A stretch of DNA of 64,000 bases from Emticicia sp031378345 (GTDB lineage: Bacteria; Bacteroidota; Bacteroidia; Cytophagales; Spirosomataceae), in the NCBI GenBank assembly GCA_031378345.1, contig JANNDY010000092.1, forward strand, positions 1-64,000, written 5' to 3'. This document shows positions 54,093 through 63,847 of this stretch, one piece after another. Made by a program: the position numbers and the translations under genes. Numbering within the stretch: the first letter of the stretch is position 1; each line of letters opens with the position of its first letter. The notes under the pieces are model-generated. The model was not told where the DNA came from. It saw only the letters and a list, made by a program, of their open reading frames with translations, and made no database searches.

Positions 54093-55592
54093 TTATTTTA
54101 TGCCACCCATCCATTTTTCAATAGGCTTGGCTAATATTAAAAGTACAACGCCCGAAATTGTTCCAAATAAAAATACTTGATGAAATAAATCAGGCATTGC
54201 TTGTAGATTTTCTTCGTTGAAACTTCCTGCAAAAATTCCTGCAATGAGGTTTCCGAGAGAGGCAGCGACAAACCAAATTCCCATAAATTGACTAACAAAT
54301 TGGCGTGGTGCAAGTTTTGTATAAGCACTCAAACCAACTGGACTAAGACAAAGTTCGCCAATTGTATGGATAACATAAGTGAGTGATAAAAACCAAAAAG
54401 AGGCCTTTACGCCTGTTACAGCCACTTTTGCACCCATTACCATTATATAAAAGCCTAATCCCATCAATAAAACACCCAAACCAAATTTCACAGGAATAGA
54501 AGGATTCATGCCACGTTTTTCGAGAGATTTCCAAATGGCATTTACAATTGGTGCAAATGCTACAATGAACATTGCATTGAAAAACTGAAACCAAGAAGAA
54601 GGCATTTCCCAACCAAAGAAAGTTCGGTCGCTATGGCGTGCTGAAAATATTTGAAAAGAAGTTGCTGCTTGCTCAAAACCCGACCAAAATAAAGCAGCTG
54701 CAAAGAAAAATACGCCCAAAACGAGTACCCGTTTTTTCTCGACAGTATTAAGTCCACCACCAAATAAAATAAGTAGAAAGTAAGCAACTGTTATAGAAAC
54801 GATAATGTTTTTGGCGGCTTGTGCCAATCCTTCTGCTGAAGAAAAATCAATTTGATTTGTAAATTGTAAGTATCCAAAATAAACAGCAAGCAAACCCAAG
54901 ATGCCATACCCTACATTTTTATTGATTCCCGCAGGTGGTGTAGAATCTATTTCAGCTGCTTTTAGTTGGCTTGAAGGAACATCGCCATAACCAGCCAAAT
55001 ACTTTCTTCCCCAAAAGATAAAGACCAATAAACCTAAAAACATAGCAAACGATGCGGCTGCAAAGCCCAAATGCCAATCAATTTTTTCTCCGATATAACC
55101 AACAATGGCAATGCCCAGTGTTGAACCAATATTTATTCCCATATAAAATATTGAGAAAGCTTCATCTCGTCGGCGACCACCTTCGGGGTAAAGTTCACCA
55201 ACTATTGAGCTAATATTTGCTTTCAAAAGACCTGTTCCCGAAGCAACAAGCACTAATCCTGTATAAAAAAGTGTCGTAGAATTGGAAATTGCCAAAACCC
55301 CATAACCGATTGTTATTAAAATTCCACCATAAAGAATGGCTTTTTTCTGACCTAAAATATTATCTGCAATCCAACCACCGGGAAGTGTAAGCAAATAAAC
55401 CGATGCCACATAAAGGGCATAAATTGATGTTCCCTCACTTTCGGGAAGTCCCATTGCTCCACGAGAAGTTGGACTTATTAAAAATAAAAGTAGAATGGCT
55501 CTCATTCCGTAGTAGCCAAATCGCTCCCACATTTCGGTTAGGAATAGCACCATAAGTCCCATGGGATGTCCGAAGAATTTTCTTTCTTGCAT
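54093..55592 (-). CDS. Proton-dependent peptide transporter (POT family)
   Basis: Inner-membrane transporter of 499 residues with about 14 segments. The POT motif LTEMWERFGYYGMRA is at residues 17-31, with YMGINIGSTLGI and the C-terminal GELCLSPVGLSAYTKLAP. Imports di- and tripeptides with protons. Single gene, with 255 gene-free bases upstream. Confidence 0.95.
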   Translation of the reverse strand: MQERKFFGHPMGLMVLFLTEMWERFGYYGMRAILLLFLISPTSRGAMGLPESEGTSIYALYVASVYLLTLPGGWIADNILGQKKAILYGGILITIGYGVLAISNSTTLFYTGLVLVASGTGLLKANISSIVGELYPEGGRRRDEAFSIFYMGINIGSTLGIAIVGYIGEKIDWHLGFAAASFAMFLGLLVFIFWGRKYLAGYGDVPSSQLKAAEIDSTPPAGINKNVGYGILGLLAVYFGYLQFTNQIDFSSAEGLAQAAKNIIVSITVAYFLLILFGGGLNTVEKKRVLVLGVFFFAAALFWSGFEQAATSFQIFSARHSDRTFFGWEMPSSWFQFFNAMFIVAFAPIVNAIWKSLEKRGMNPSIPVKFGLGVLLMGLGFYIMVMGAKVAVTGVKASFWFLSLTYVIHTIGELCLSPVGLSAYTKLAPRQFVSQFMGIWFVAASLGNLIAGIFAGSFNEENLQAMPDLFHQVFLFGTISGVVLLILAKPIEKWMGGIK

Positions 55593-55793
55593 TTAGAGGT
55601 TAGTTTATTTGGTTAAATGATGAAAATTTATCAAATGTAATGCCTATTTTCTGAAAAATCCAAATTCCTCAATTTTTCAATGCTTAACGATTAAATCATA
55701 TAAAACTTAAAAATAAAAAAAAAGGCTATTTCTTAACAAATCATTTAGCATTATACACAATAGGGAGAAAATGAAAAAGTAGTATTTAAAAAA

Positions 55794-55827
55794 AAAACTC
55801 CTAAAACCAATTGATTTTAGGAGTTTT
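55794..55827. terminator. Terminator behind the S74-domain gene
   Basis: Perfect 13-base stem (AAAACTCCTAAAA / TTTTAGGAGTTTT) with an 8-base loop, 20 bases behind the stop on the minus strand. Confidence 0.92.
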
Positions 55828-55847
55828 AATTGAATTTGAATAAAACA

Positions 55848-56735
55848 TTAGGGTTTTGTTTGCAAAATTGCCCCTTCCATTTTTTCAATTTTTTCTTTCA
55901 ATTCGTCGTTGGCTTCTTCCAACCTATCATTTTGCTTTCTGATAATCGCCATTTCTTCTTGCATTTTGCGGGTGCGTTCTTCGAGGGCTTTAAGTGCAGC
56001 AAATACAACACCATCAAAATCAGCAGAGGCGATTGTTACATCATCACCAATGGTTCCGATTTTATCTTTTCCAAAGTGTTTATAAAAATCTTGTGCCATT
56101 ACGCCCCAGTGACGGTACGTACGAGCGTTTTGTCCTTTATAGTTCCAAGTTCCGACCCTCATTTGGCTTATTGATTTCAGAACGGATTCACCATCTGAGG
56201 CAATAAAATTTTCTTTTTTTGTACTATCTGAAACCGAAGCCCATGAGTTTCCATTTGCTACTAATGTTACACCTACAGCAACATTAGAAGCATTTACCCC
56301 TGAATAAAAAGTGTAGCCACCTGTAAACTTAGCCATCATTTGATTAGCAGCAGTGGTCGTGGCACTGTTACCAATTGCCATGCTGTTAGCATGTGAAGCC
56401 GTCACGGTGGTTCCGATTGCTACAGAACTTTGCCCCGAAGCGATAGCATTATAGCCTTGTGCGTTCGAATACAAGCCAATACTTCCAGCATCCCATTGCG
56501 TACCTGTAACTGTTCCAGCTCTCAAAGCTGATTTTCGAGGTATCCACATCAAACGTGTTCCAGTTCCACTTGTTGGCAAGGTAACTGCTGCGTCGCTCGC
56601 AACTGTAGAAGTATGTTTTGAAAAAATACCATTTCCATCAGTTGGTTGAATCAAGGTTGCTTGACCAAATGAAGCAAAACCAATGCAGAAAAACGCTAAA
56701 AATACGATTAGGGCTTTTGAATAAAGAGTTTTCAT
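55848..56735 (-). CDS. Surface protein with S74 self-cleaving chaperone domain
   Basis: 295 residues: signal peptide (1-24), YadA-head-like repeats (about 95-145; SSVAIGTTVTASHANSMAIG), and a C-terminal peptidase S74 domain (about 175-280; DSTKKENF, HWGVMAQDFYK) ending in a coiled coil. In phage tail spikes, S74 helps trimer folding and then cuts itself off. No phage genes are near, so it is probably a trimeric surface fibre of the cell. Confidence 0.9.
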   Translation of the reverse strand: MKTLYSKALIVFLAFFCIGFASFGQATLIQPTDGNGIFSKHTSTVASDAAVTLPTSGTGTRLMWIPRKSALRAGTVTGTQWDAGSIGLYSNAQGYNAIASGQSSVAIGTTVTASHANSMAIGNSATTTAANQMMAKFTGGYTFYSGVNASNVAVGVTLVANGNSWASVSDSTKKENFIASDGESVLKSISQMRVGTWNYKGQNARTYRHWGVMAQDFYKHFGKDKIGTIGDDVTIASADFDGVVFAALKALEERTRKMQEEMAIIRKQNDRLEEANDELKEKIEKMEGAILQTKP

Positions 56736-56964
56736 TATATTAAGGCTTTTTTAAAATAATTACGAAGTTAAACAAACTTTTTTTGAATATGTTAAAAAAT
56801 ACTTTGAAAATGAGGTGTTTTTTTATCCTGCGGTTTTGAGCTAACTTTCAATCACTACTATTTTTTAGTTTTCAAAGATTTGTATTTAGAAAAAGCTACT
56901 ATTTTCGAAAAAAACTTACGAAGATAAATTCAACAGAAAAAATAGGAAATCTAATTTCAACCTA

Positions 56965-56972
56965 TATTTTTG
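56965..56972 (+). promoter_or_regulatory. Bacteroidota -7 box for the polysaccharide ligase gene
   Basis: TATTTTTG plus C fits TAnnTTTG, 23 bases ahead of the ATG at 56995. No convincing -33 element. Confidence 0.55.
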
Positions 56973-56994
56973 CGTAAAAAAAGACCATTTTACC

Positions 56995-59178
56995 ATGAAA
57001 ACTTCTCAAAAACTACTTCAAAAAATCATTTTTATACTCTCAATCTGCATTGCCTTTACGCCCTTGATATTTTATAATGATATTTATCTCGGAGTTGTCA
57101 TTGCCAAAATGGTTTATTTTCAGGTTTTTACAGAAATATTGTTGCTGGTTTGGGCTATTTTAGCTTTTCAAAATCCTGATTTTCTTCCAAAAAAAAATCT
57201 TTTAAATCTTTCGATGCTGTTTTTTTTATTGATTTTATTTATTGCAAATATTTTTTCAATTAATCCTGAATTAAGTTTTTTTTCTGACCTACAGCGTTTT
57301 GATGGCTATCTGATGTATCTTCATCTCGGAATCTTATATTTGGTTTGGAGTACGAGCTTTACAAATAAAAACTGGACTAACTTGCTTATTATCAGTATTT
57401 TAGTAGGTTTGATAACAGTTATTGTCGGTTTCAATACCATCGAAAATATTACAAATAAAAGAATAGCAAGTACTTTGGGAAATGCGTCTTATTATTCTTT
57501 TTATTTACTTTGCATGGTATTTTTTAGTCTCTTTTTTCTTTTGTTTAATAGAAAAACAAATAGTAAATGGAATATACTTGGCATTCTTTGCATAGGTCTA
57601 ATTTTCTTTATTACTATGCTCAAAACAGGCACAAGGTCGGGTTTGGTTGGGCTTTTGGCTGGAACAATTACTTTTATGGGGCTTTTTGTTTGGAAATCTG
57701 AGAATAAAAATCAAAAAATATGGGTGGTTCTGGGTGGATTACTAATCATTTTGGTTTGTTTTTTTCTAACAAAAGGAATCAGCAAAGATTTTTATTTGGC
57801 TCGATTACTTGATTTTTCGATAAGTGACACAACAGAAGCACGTTTGGGGCTTTGGAAAACCGCTTGGGAAGGCTTTAAAGTTCACCCAATTTTAGGCTGG
57901 GGGCAAGGCAATTTTAGTAGTATTTTTGTAAATCATAGTGAATTACAAACACTCAATACAGATGGTTTTTTTGATAAATCGCATAATATTTTCTTAGAAT
58001 GGCTCACTGCTTCGGGCATCTTAGGTCTGATTTCTTTCATTTCGATTTTTGTTTTTGCTAATTATTTAATTTGGAAAAAATCCAATTTTTCGGTCATTCA
58101 AAAATCAATTTTAAGTAGTTTTTTTGTTAGTTATTGGGAATTTCATTTTTTTAGTTTTGATTATCTTGGAAGTATATTTTTGGTTTTTGGAGTATTAGCT
58201 TTTGTTTCACAATCTATTGATAGTCAAGTAGTTATATTTTCTTTCCCAAAATTTATCAAACCAATTTTACTTCCTTTTATTTTTATTTTTGTTGGTTTTA
58301 TGTGTTATCAATACAACTTTAAAACTTTCCAAACAGCAAAAAATATTTTAAATGGTTTAAAAAACACGGACATTGAGAAGACAATCGAAATCGCAAAAAA
58401 AACCTATTCAGAAGCCGTTGTTGGAAAAACAGACCTTGCCCTCGCCATGCTTGCTATGCGGCAAAGTGTGGTTACGAGCGACCTGACAGAAGACCAACAA
58501 AATCAATTTTTTAGTACGATGATTCCGATGGCGGAGGCAGAACTTAAAAAAAATCCTGCAAGTGCCACTTTGCCAATTTATTTGGCTGATAGCTATAAAT
58601 GCTGGGGAGATACGGCAAAAGCAGTGCTTTTGATGGATGATTACTGCACCAAACACCCGAAAAGCCCGACCCATTGGATTGATTATGGACTGATGCTAAT
58701 TGATTTAAAAATGTATCCGAAAGCAATCGAAGCCTTTGGAAATCTCTCAAATTATCACCCTGAAAACCCTGTTTCGTCGGTTTATCAATTGTATGCCTAT
58801 GGTAAAATGAAAGATACTTTGAGTTTTCTGACAATTCTAAAAAACTTAAAATGGGAAGATAAAGTGGCGTATCAAGACCAAATTGCAAAGGCTTTTATCC
58901 AGTCTGACCAAGTGCCACTGTATTTTATTTACATCAAATCTTGCCCAAAACCAGAATTATTGAATACAAATTCGTATTTGCAGTGGTCGTACATTGCTTT
59001 GAGTACAAATAATGTAATTGAATACCGAAATGCTTGGCAACAATATGCTGAGAATATTTCATTCAACCGAAAATTATCAATGCTGGAAAAACGCCAATTA
59101 GACGAATTGATTGGACAAACAATTGAACAAAAAATGGAGATTCCGCAAGCTTGGAAATTGATTGATACTTTTAAATAA
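56995..59178 (+). CDS. O-antigen ligase/polymerase-like membrane protein with TPRs
   Basis: 727 residues with about 11 membrane segments (up to about 440) and a C-terminal TPR part (about 450-720). The Wzy/O-antigen ligase pattern is seen in LGNASYYSFYLLCMV, KTGTRSGLVGLLAG and the periplasmic loop HPILGWGQGNFSSIF with KSHNIFLEWLTASGILGL. Such proteins polymerise or ligate surface glycans, sometimes glycosylate proteins. Its end overlaps the convergent glycosyltransferase gene by 8 bases. Confidence 0.88.
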   Translation: MKTSQKLLQKIIFILSICIAFTPLIFYNDIYLGVVIAKMVYFQVFTEILLLVWAILAFQNPDFLPKKNLLNLSMLFFLLILFIANIFSINPELSFFSDLQRFDGYLMYLHLGILYLVWSTSFTNKNWTNLLIISILVGLITVIVGFNTIENITNKRIASTLGNASYYSFYLLCMVFFSLFFLLFNRKTNSKWNILGILCIGLIFFITMLKTGTRSGLVGLLAGTITFMGLFVWKSENKNQKIWVVLGGLLIILVCFFLTKGISKDFYLARLLDFSISDTTEARLGLWKTAWEGFKVHPILGWGQGNFSSIFVNHSELQTLNTDGFFDKSHNIFLEWLTASGILGLISFISIFVFANYLIWKKSNFSVIQKSILSSFFVSYWEFHFFSFDYLGSIFLVFGVLAFVSQSIDSQVVIFSFPKFIKPILLPFIFIFVGFMCYQYNFKTFQTAKNILNGLKNTDIEKTIEIAKKTYSEAVVGKTDLALAMLAMRQSVVTSDLTEDQQNQFFSTMIPMAEAELKKNPASATLPIYLADSYKCWGDTAKAVLLMDDYCTKHPKSPTHWIDYGLMLIDLKMYPKAIEAFGNLSNYHPENPVSSVYQLYAYGKMKDTLSFLTILKNLKWEDKVAYQDQIAKAFIQSDQVPLYFIYIKSCPKPELLNTNSYLQWSYIALSTNNVIEYRNAWQQYAENISFNRKLSMLEKRQLDELIGQTIEQKMEIPQAWKLIDTFK

Positions 59179-60295
59179 TTTCCAAATATTCAAAAATTTC
59201 CTTCCAGTTTTTTGCGTAAGGTTGTTGGTAAATAATTTCTTCGGTTTTATCAAAAACTATTTTATTTTCAATCAAATCCTGCATTATGGTTGCCAATTCG
59301 AGTGCAGAATTTTGCTTGAAAAACGCAACTTTGTCATACTTACCAACGGTTTCTATGCTATATGGTTCATCAACCAAAAGTATTGGTATATCTAAGGCTT
59401 TTGCTTCCGAAATTGCCATTCCCCAAGTTTCAAATTTTGAAGGAAAAATAAGTGCATCAGTTTGCTGATAAAAGTCAAAGATTTCTTTTCGGGTTTTTGC
59501 ACCAACCCACAAAAGCTGATTTAGATTACCGTATTTCTTCAAAATATACTTTGAATAGCGGTTTTCGATACCATTAATGGTCAGAATCACTTTGAAGTTT
59601 TCTATTTTCTTCTCTAAAAGTATTTTTGTGGCTTCAGCAATTATCTCAAAATTTTTAAAAACTCTCGGTACAGAAGGATAAAAAAAGCACCAGATTTTGT
59701 CAGTTTCTTTTGTTAAAATGTCTTTTTTAGAAACGTGAAACTTAGCAAAATAATCCAGTTGTGGAATAGCAACCAAGACGTTTTTGATATTGAAAGTTTT
59801 AGTAAAAATCTCTCCCAAACTCTGTTGCTGAACAATCACAGCTTTGTTTTTTTTAATATTTTTCTGATAAAGAAATTTAAAAAAATAATGGTAAAGAGCC
59901 ATAATTGGGTCAAAAATGGCATCTTGAAGCCTTATTTTGTAGAAAGGGGCTAAATTATGACAATACACAGCTCTGATTTCGGCTTCCACATTGGGAGTAA
60001 CATCAGCCAGCGAAAGCCATAAATACGGTTTGATTTTTTTGGAAAATTTCAGGAAATAAAAATATTCATAATAAAGTCTTTGAACCCTTTTGCATTTCTT
60101 TTTCTTGAATTCATAGAACTCAATTCCGTCAATATTTATCAAATTTTTGTCATAAACAAAAGCGATGATTTCAACCTCATTTTGATAGTGATTTTTGAGT
60201 GCTTGCAGACAGTCTTGTGTAACCGACAATGCCCCACCTCCAAACGAATTGAGTGCCGAAACTACAATTTTCAACTTGTTATCGTTGGTTTTCAT
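59171..60295 (-). CDS. GT4-type glycosyltransferase
   Basis: 374 residues with a GT-B layout. N-terminal SALNSFGGGALSV, C-terminal LWVGAKTRKEIFDFYQQTDALIFPS followed by FETWGMAISEAKALDIPILL, the E-x7-E-type donor site. Cytoplasmic, adds a sugar to a glycan precursor; donor unknown. The ATGA overlap with the preceding broken gene (60292-60295) shows it is the last gene of a coupled operon reaching at least to 63834. Confidence 0.93.
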   Translation of the reverse strand: MKTNDNKLKIVVSALNSFGGGALSVTQDCLQALKNHYQNEVEIIAFVYDKNLINIDGIEFYEFKKKKCKRVQRLYYEYFYFLKFSKKIKPYLWLSLADVTPNVEAEIRAVYCHNLAPFYKIRLQDAIFDPIMALYHYFFKFLYQKNIKKNKAVIVQQQSLGEIFTKTFNIKNVLVAIPQLDYFAKFHVSKKDILTKETDKIWCFFYPSVPRVFKNFEIIAEATKILLEKKIENFKVILTINGIENRYSKYILKKYGNLNQLLWVGAKTRKEIFDFYQQTDALIFPSKFETWGMAISEAKALDIPILLVDEPYSIETVGKYDKVAFFKQNSALELATIMQDLIENKIVFDKTEEIIYQQPYAKNWKEIFEYLEII

Positions 60296-61430
60296 CTGAA
60301 AATATTAGGTTCGTTTTCATTGGGTTCTCTAACAGATTTCGGAATGGTGACAGATTTGAAAGGTGCAAATTTCTCGACTTCATTTCTATCGTATAATTCA
60401 CCTAAAAAATCAAATTCTCTGTGTCGGTGCGTTTTTAAATTCATCAATTTTTCATTCACATTTTCAAGCGAAATTTGCCATTCTTGTGCAAGTCTTTCGG
60501 CAGAAGGCTCCATAAAACTGACGTATAAAATCTCACTCAATTCATGGTCTTTATGAATGTTAAAATCAATAGCAGAAAGCTGTTTGTTGCGATATATTTT
60601 TATTATTTGCTGCGTTTGGAGCATTTCTGAGCTGAAATCTTGCGGCAATTTGTAACCCATAACTGCTTGATTTTCAGCAAACAAGGGTGAAATAATACCC
60701 TCATGGCACCACATACATTTGGAGGGTTTGCCTGCTTCTCCATATTTTTTTGGTGAGGCATCTGAAAGTTTCCCATCTAAATCATAAACGGCGTATCTCA
60801 ACTGTCCATTTTTCATCAAATCAATGACTTCATATTTTGCTTCTCGAAAAGTAGAATCAGTCAATTTTCCATCGCCTTCAACTGCTATAAATTTTGATTT
60901 TACAATATTATCTGCTACACAATATATCAATTAACGATGTCCATTTGCTACGCAAGAATTTGTAACTGGGAATTCCTGTATTTTTGCATTATTCAAAGAA
61001 CCATTTATGAATTCTTTAAAGGATTTAGGCACACCAGTAATCTGATAATAATGCCAAAAACTATAAACCGTAAAAACCAAGAACCTTCCAATATCAATTG
61101 AGCCAAAATTTTTATATTCTTCGGTATTTTTTGCAAAAACAATGAGCTTCGACCATGCTTTTAAGGGTTTATTGTCGAACCCGAGTTGTTTGAAATCAAG
61201 TTTGAAAATCATATCGTTGTTATAGAAGATGCCTTTTTTTATGCTTTTTTTAGGCAGTTCTGCCCCTGAAAATGCCAAAGCCCAAAGAATTCCCTTACTT
61301 ACTTTTTCAGGATTTTTCTGTTCATAGCTTTTTACCCAACGAAGATTCACACGATAATTCTCATCTGGTATAATGGATTTAAAGCAAGTGAAAGCCACCA
61401 AAATAAAACATAAAAGGATTATTTTTTCAT
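60292..61430 (-). pseudogene. Broken gene with CxxCH motif (frameshift plus in-frame stop)
   Basis: The ATG at 61430 overlaps the sulfotransferase stop as ATGA, but its frame ends at once: ATGAAAAAATAA. One more A would open MKKIILLCFILVAFTC and the following 150 codons. That frame then meets a single TAA at 60931-60933 and continues without any change of frame to 60292. Restored, it would be 379 residues with a signal peptide and one heme-c-like motif CMWCH (60703-60717, in KPSKCMWCHEG). Two ORFs of 156 and 212 residues remain. The family is not recognised. Sequencing error at the A-run is possible, less so at the TAA. Confidence 0.75.
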
Positions 61431-62251
61431 TTTATCAGCCACCTCCTTTCAGTCTTTTGCATTTCATTTTTATCAAAAAAATGATTAAAATAGTTTGTAT
61501 TGAGTAATGAATCTAAATAGAACTTTTCGAGTAAAATGTTTTTCTTAAATTTTTTGTATAAATCAGCAGCCGAAGTGTTTTCTCTCACATTTTTTCTGTC
61601 AATTTTGAGGTTTTTTAAACCCAAAAATTTTTCTATTTGTTTTTCTTTTTCAGCATCTAAAAGTTCGGTATCGAGCAATAAAATATCAATATTTGAGCTT
61701 GTTATTGTTAGGAATTTTTGTTGTTTTGAGTACGAAAAATCATAAATATTGATGCCAGTTTGCTTAAAAAAATAATTTTCAAACCAATCTATTGGGTATT
61801 GATGAGCCATTTTTTTGTGATAAATTTGCACTAAATTTTCAATTGTGCCAATGTAATTTTCAGCTTTTACTCCAACATAAAACTCGAATGCTTCAAAAAA
61901 AGCAGAGATATTTCGCTCAACTGGATTTCTTACAAGCGTAATAATTCTAAAAGGTCGATTTCTCTTCAAAATTAAACGATTTATCATCGGAATTGTGCTT
62001 CGACTTCCAGGCAAAATCCCTTTTTCAAAACATTGTTTGTCATACATTTTTTGTTCGGCTTCATCTAATGAATGAATATGAAAAACAGGAATTTTCAAAT
62101 GATTTTTTATCAAATAATAAATGCTCAACGAACCAACTTTGCCCATTGAAAAAACTAAAACTGGTTTTTCGTTTGAAAAATACAACTGTAACTGCTTGAA
62201 TATCAGCGTAATCCAGTCTAAAATATAATATTTGATGCAATTTTTTATCAT
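61427..62251 (-). CDS. Sulfotransferase-like protein
   Basis: 274 residues. VLVFSMGKVGSLSIYYLI (31-48) fits the 5'-phosphosulfate loop, and LVRNPVERNISAFFE (106-120) fits the 3'-phosphate site of PAPS-dependent sulfotransferases; the protein resembles the 'capsular polysaccharide synthesis' group with this fold. It would transfer sulfate from PAPS to a glycan. An APS kinase, which makes PAPS, is encoded about 1.6 kb upstream in the same direction. Coupled to both neighbours by ATGA overlaps. Confidence 0.85.
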   Translation of the reverse strand: MIKNCIKYYILDWITLIFKQLQLYFSNEKPVLVFSMGKVGSLSIYYLIKNHLKIPVFHIHSLDEAEQKMYDKQCFEKGILPGSRSTIPMINRLILKRNRPFRIITLVRNPVERNISAFFEAFEFYVGVKAENYIGTIENLVQIYHKKMAHQYPIDWFENYFFKQTGINIYDFSYSKQQKFLTITSSNIDILLLDTELLDAEKEKQIEKFLGLKNLKIDRKNVRENTSAADLYKKFKKNILLEKFYLDSLLNTNYFNHFFDKNEMQKTERRWLIK

Positions 62252-62820
62252 TTTTCTAAAACTACTTTTTTTAGGTTTAACCAGCCAGATCTCGAATGGT
62301 GGTCGGTCAGAAAATACAATTCATTTTTATTGACTAAAATTGCCTTCTTTTTCATAGAATTGGGTAATTCTATAATTGTATTATTCCGAGAAATTTGATT
62401 TTTTTTAATCTCGAATTGTAAGCTATCGAAAGATTCAATAATAATGCTTGTGAGCATTTTTTTATTTCCATTTTTGGTCAAATTGAAAGCAACTAATTTG
62501 CCATTTTCTACACCAAAATCGTATGTAATAAACTGCCCTTGATTGGGCAAAACATAGACAGATTTATCATTTTTGTCTTTTAAAATGCCACTCAAAATCA
62601 TCGGAGAAAATACAAAAAAAGCAGATAAGAAATATGTGAGTTTTAGGCTTTTTTGTTGTGATTTATAAAACAAAAATGCTAATCCTATAATTATCCATAA
62701 ACGAGAGAATTTTAAAAAAAAAGGCAAGTTTTCAAAGGAGAAATTGAATCCAAAAAACAATAAAATACAAAAAAATATTTTATAAGTTCTTGATTTATAG
62801 CTTTTTATGAAAATAGTCAA
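62248..62820 (-). CDS. Membrane protein of the polysaccharide operon
   Basis: 190 residues, not recognised. Three hydrophobic segments in the first 80 residues (IFFCILLFFGFNFSF, LWIIIGLAFLFY, TYFLSAFFVFSPMIL), then an external beta-rich domain (DFGVENGKLVAFNLTKNG, HSRSGWLNLKKVVLE). Four-base overlap with the sulfotransferase start. Confidence 0.72.
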   Translation of the reverse strand: MTIFIKSYKSRTYKIFFCILLFFGFNFSFENLPFFLKFSRLWIIIGLAFLFYKSQQKSLKLTYFLSAFFVFSPMILSGILKDKNDKSVYVLPNQGQFITYDFGVENGKLVAFNLTKNGNKKMLTSIIIESFDSLQFEIKKNQISRNNTIIELPNSMKKKAILVNKNELYFLTDHHSRSGWLNLKKVVLEK

Positions 62821-62829
62821 AGGAATAAT

Positions 62830-63834
62830 CTAAAGTACGAGCGAATAAGTCGGTGTGCGGGTTTGTAATAAAAACAAGATAATAATTATGCAGCTCAGGG
62901 CTTTCCAAACATCATTTATATTAGAAATAATAAACGAAATTCCAAAACCTAAAATTAATGATTTTGTCAGAAAAACTGACAAATAATAAAAATTTAAACT
63001 TTCATAAAAAGGCTTTGGATTATGAAAGTCATCTTTAATAAAAAGATGCTTGAAAAATACATCAAACGACTGCACATTTGTCTGAAAACCGATACTACTT
63101 TCATTCAAAAATGCAGATGGTAATTTTTCAAATAAATAAACTTTCCAAAACGAAAAACCATTGATAAAAACTGAAAATATGAATAAAATTGAGCAAGATA
63201 CAAGCAAAAAAAGCAAGTATTTTTTCTTGGCATTTATAAGTAAAGGAATACCATAAAACAAAGGAAAAATCTTTAAAAAAATAATAATACCAAGACTGAA
63301 TGTTGAAGTGAAAAAATGTTTTTTTGAATAAAAGTGATAAGCAATGACGGTAAAAGCAAAGATAATCAAGTAAAATTGTCCAAAAAGTATGTTGTTTTGT
63401 ATCGGTATAAAAAAGACAAAAGGAAGAAAAAGAAGCAAGATTTTTGTCTGATTTTTAAATGTTTTTGATAAAATTTCGAGAGAGAAAATGAATAAAATAA
63501 TACTAAAAATATTGAAAATTATTTTTGCCAAATAAGCATCCTTAAAAAAAGTAAATGGATACAAAAAAGTTGTACAAAACGGAGAATTTAGGTAATAATC
63601 GAGTAAAACATTTTTGTAGTTTTTTTGCCAAGCAAATTGATTAAAATCATAAATATCAAAGACAATTTTTTCGGGCTGAAGTCCATTTTGCAACATCAAA
63701 GCAGGAAAATACGAATTACCAAAATCATGCAGATTGAAGTTTATTGATTTATACAAAAAATAGCTACAAATTGCCAAAGTTGGCAATAAATAAAGTTTGT
63801 ATTTCAATATTTTGACTTGAATTTCTTGCATCAA
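62830..63834 (-). CDS. Polytopic membrane glycosyltransferase-like protein (GT87/DUF2029 type)
   Basis: 334 residues with about nine segments. After the first segment comes NFNLHDFGNSYFPALMLQNG, an acidic loop as in polyprenyl-phosphate-sugar dependent mannosyltransferases, then YYLNSPFCTTFLYPFTFF. Likely a lipid-linked sugar transferase in the inner membrane; this is an inference from shape. Nine bases before the next gene of the operon. Second codon is also ATG. Confidence 0.75.
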   Translation of the reverse strand: MMQEIQVKILKYKLYLLPTLAICSYFLYKSINFNLHDFGNSYFPALMLQNGLQPEKIVFDIYDFNQFAWQKNYKNVLLDYYLNSPFCTTFLYPFTFFKDAYLAKIIFNIFSIILFIFSLEILSKTFKNQTKILLLFLPFVFFIPIQNNILFGQFYLIIFAFTVIAYHFYSKKHFFTSTFSLGIIIFLKIFPLFYGIPLLINAKKKYLLFLLVSCSILFIFSVFINGFSFWKVYLFEKLPSAFLNESSIGFQTNVQSFDVFFKHLFIKDDFHNPKPFYESLNFYYLSVFLTKSLILGFGISFIISNINDVWKALSCIIIILFLLQTRTPTYSLVL

Positions 63835-63847
63835 TTTGTTTATAAAT

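Noticed and set aside
55848..56735. Phage tail fibre indicating a prophage
   Set aside because: The S74 domain is real, but the protein has a signal peptide and no phage genes lie around it.
60292..60930. Independent 212-residue gene starting at TTG
   Set aside because: It is in the same frame as the upstream ORF, separated by one TAA only, and lacks a signal peptide or ribosome-binding site of its own; reading as the second half of a broken gene is simpler.
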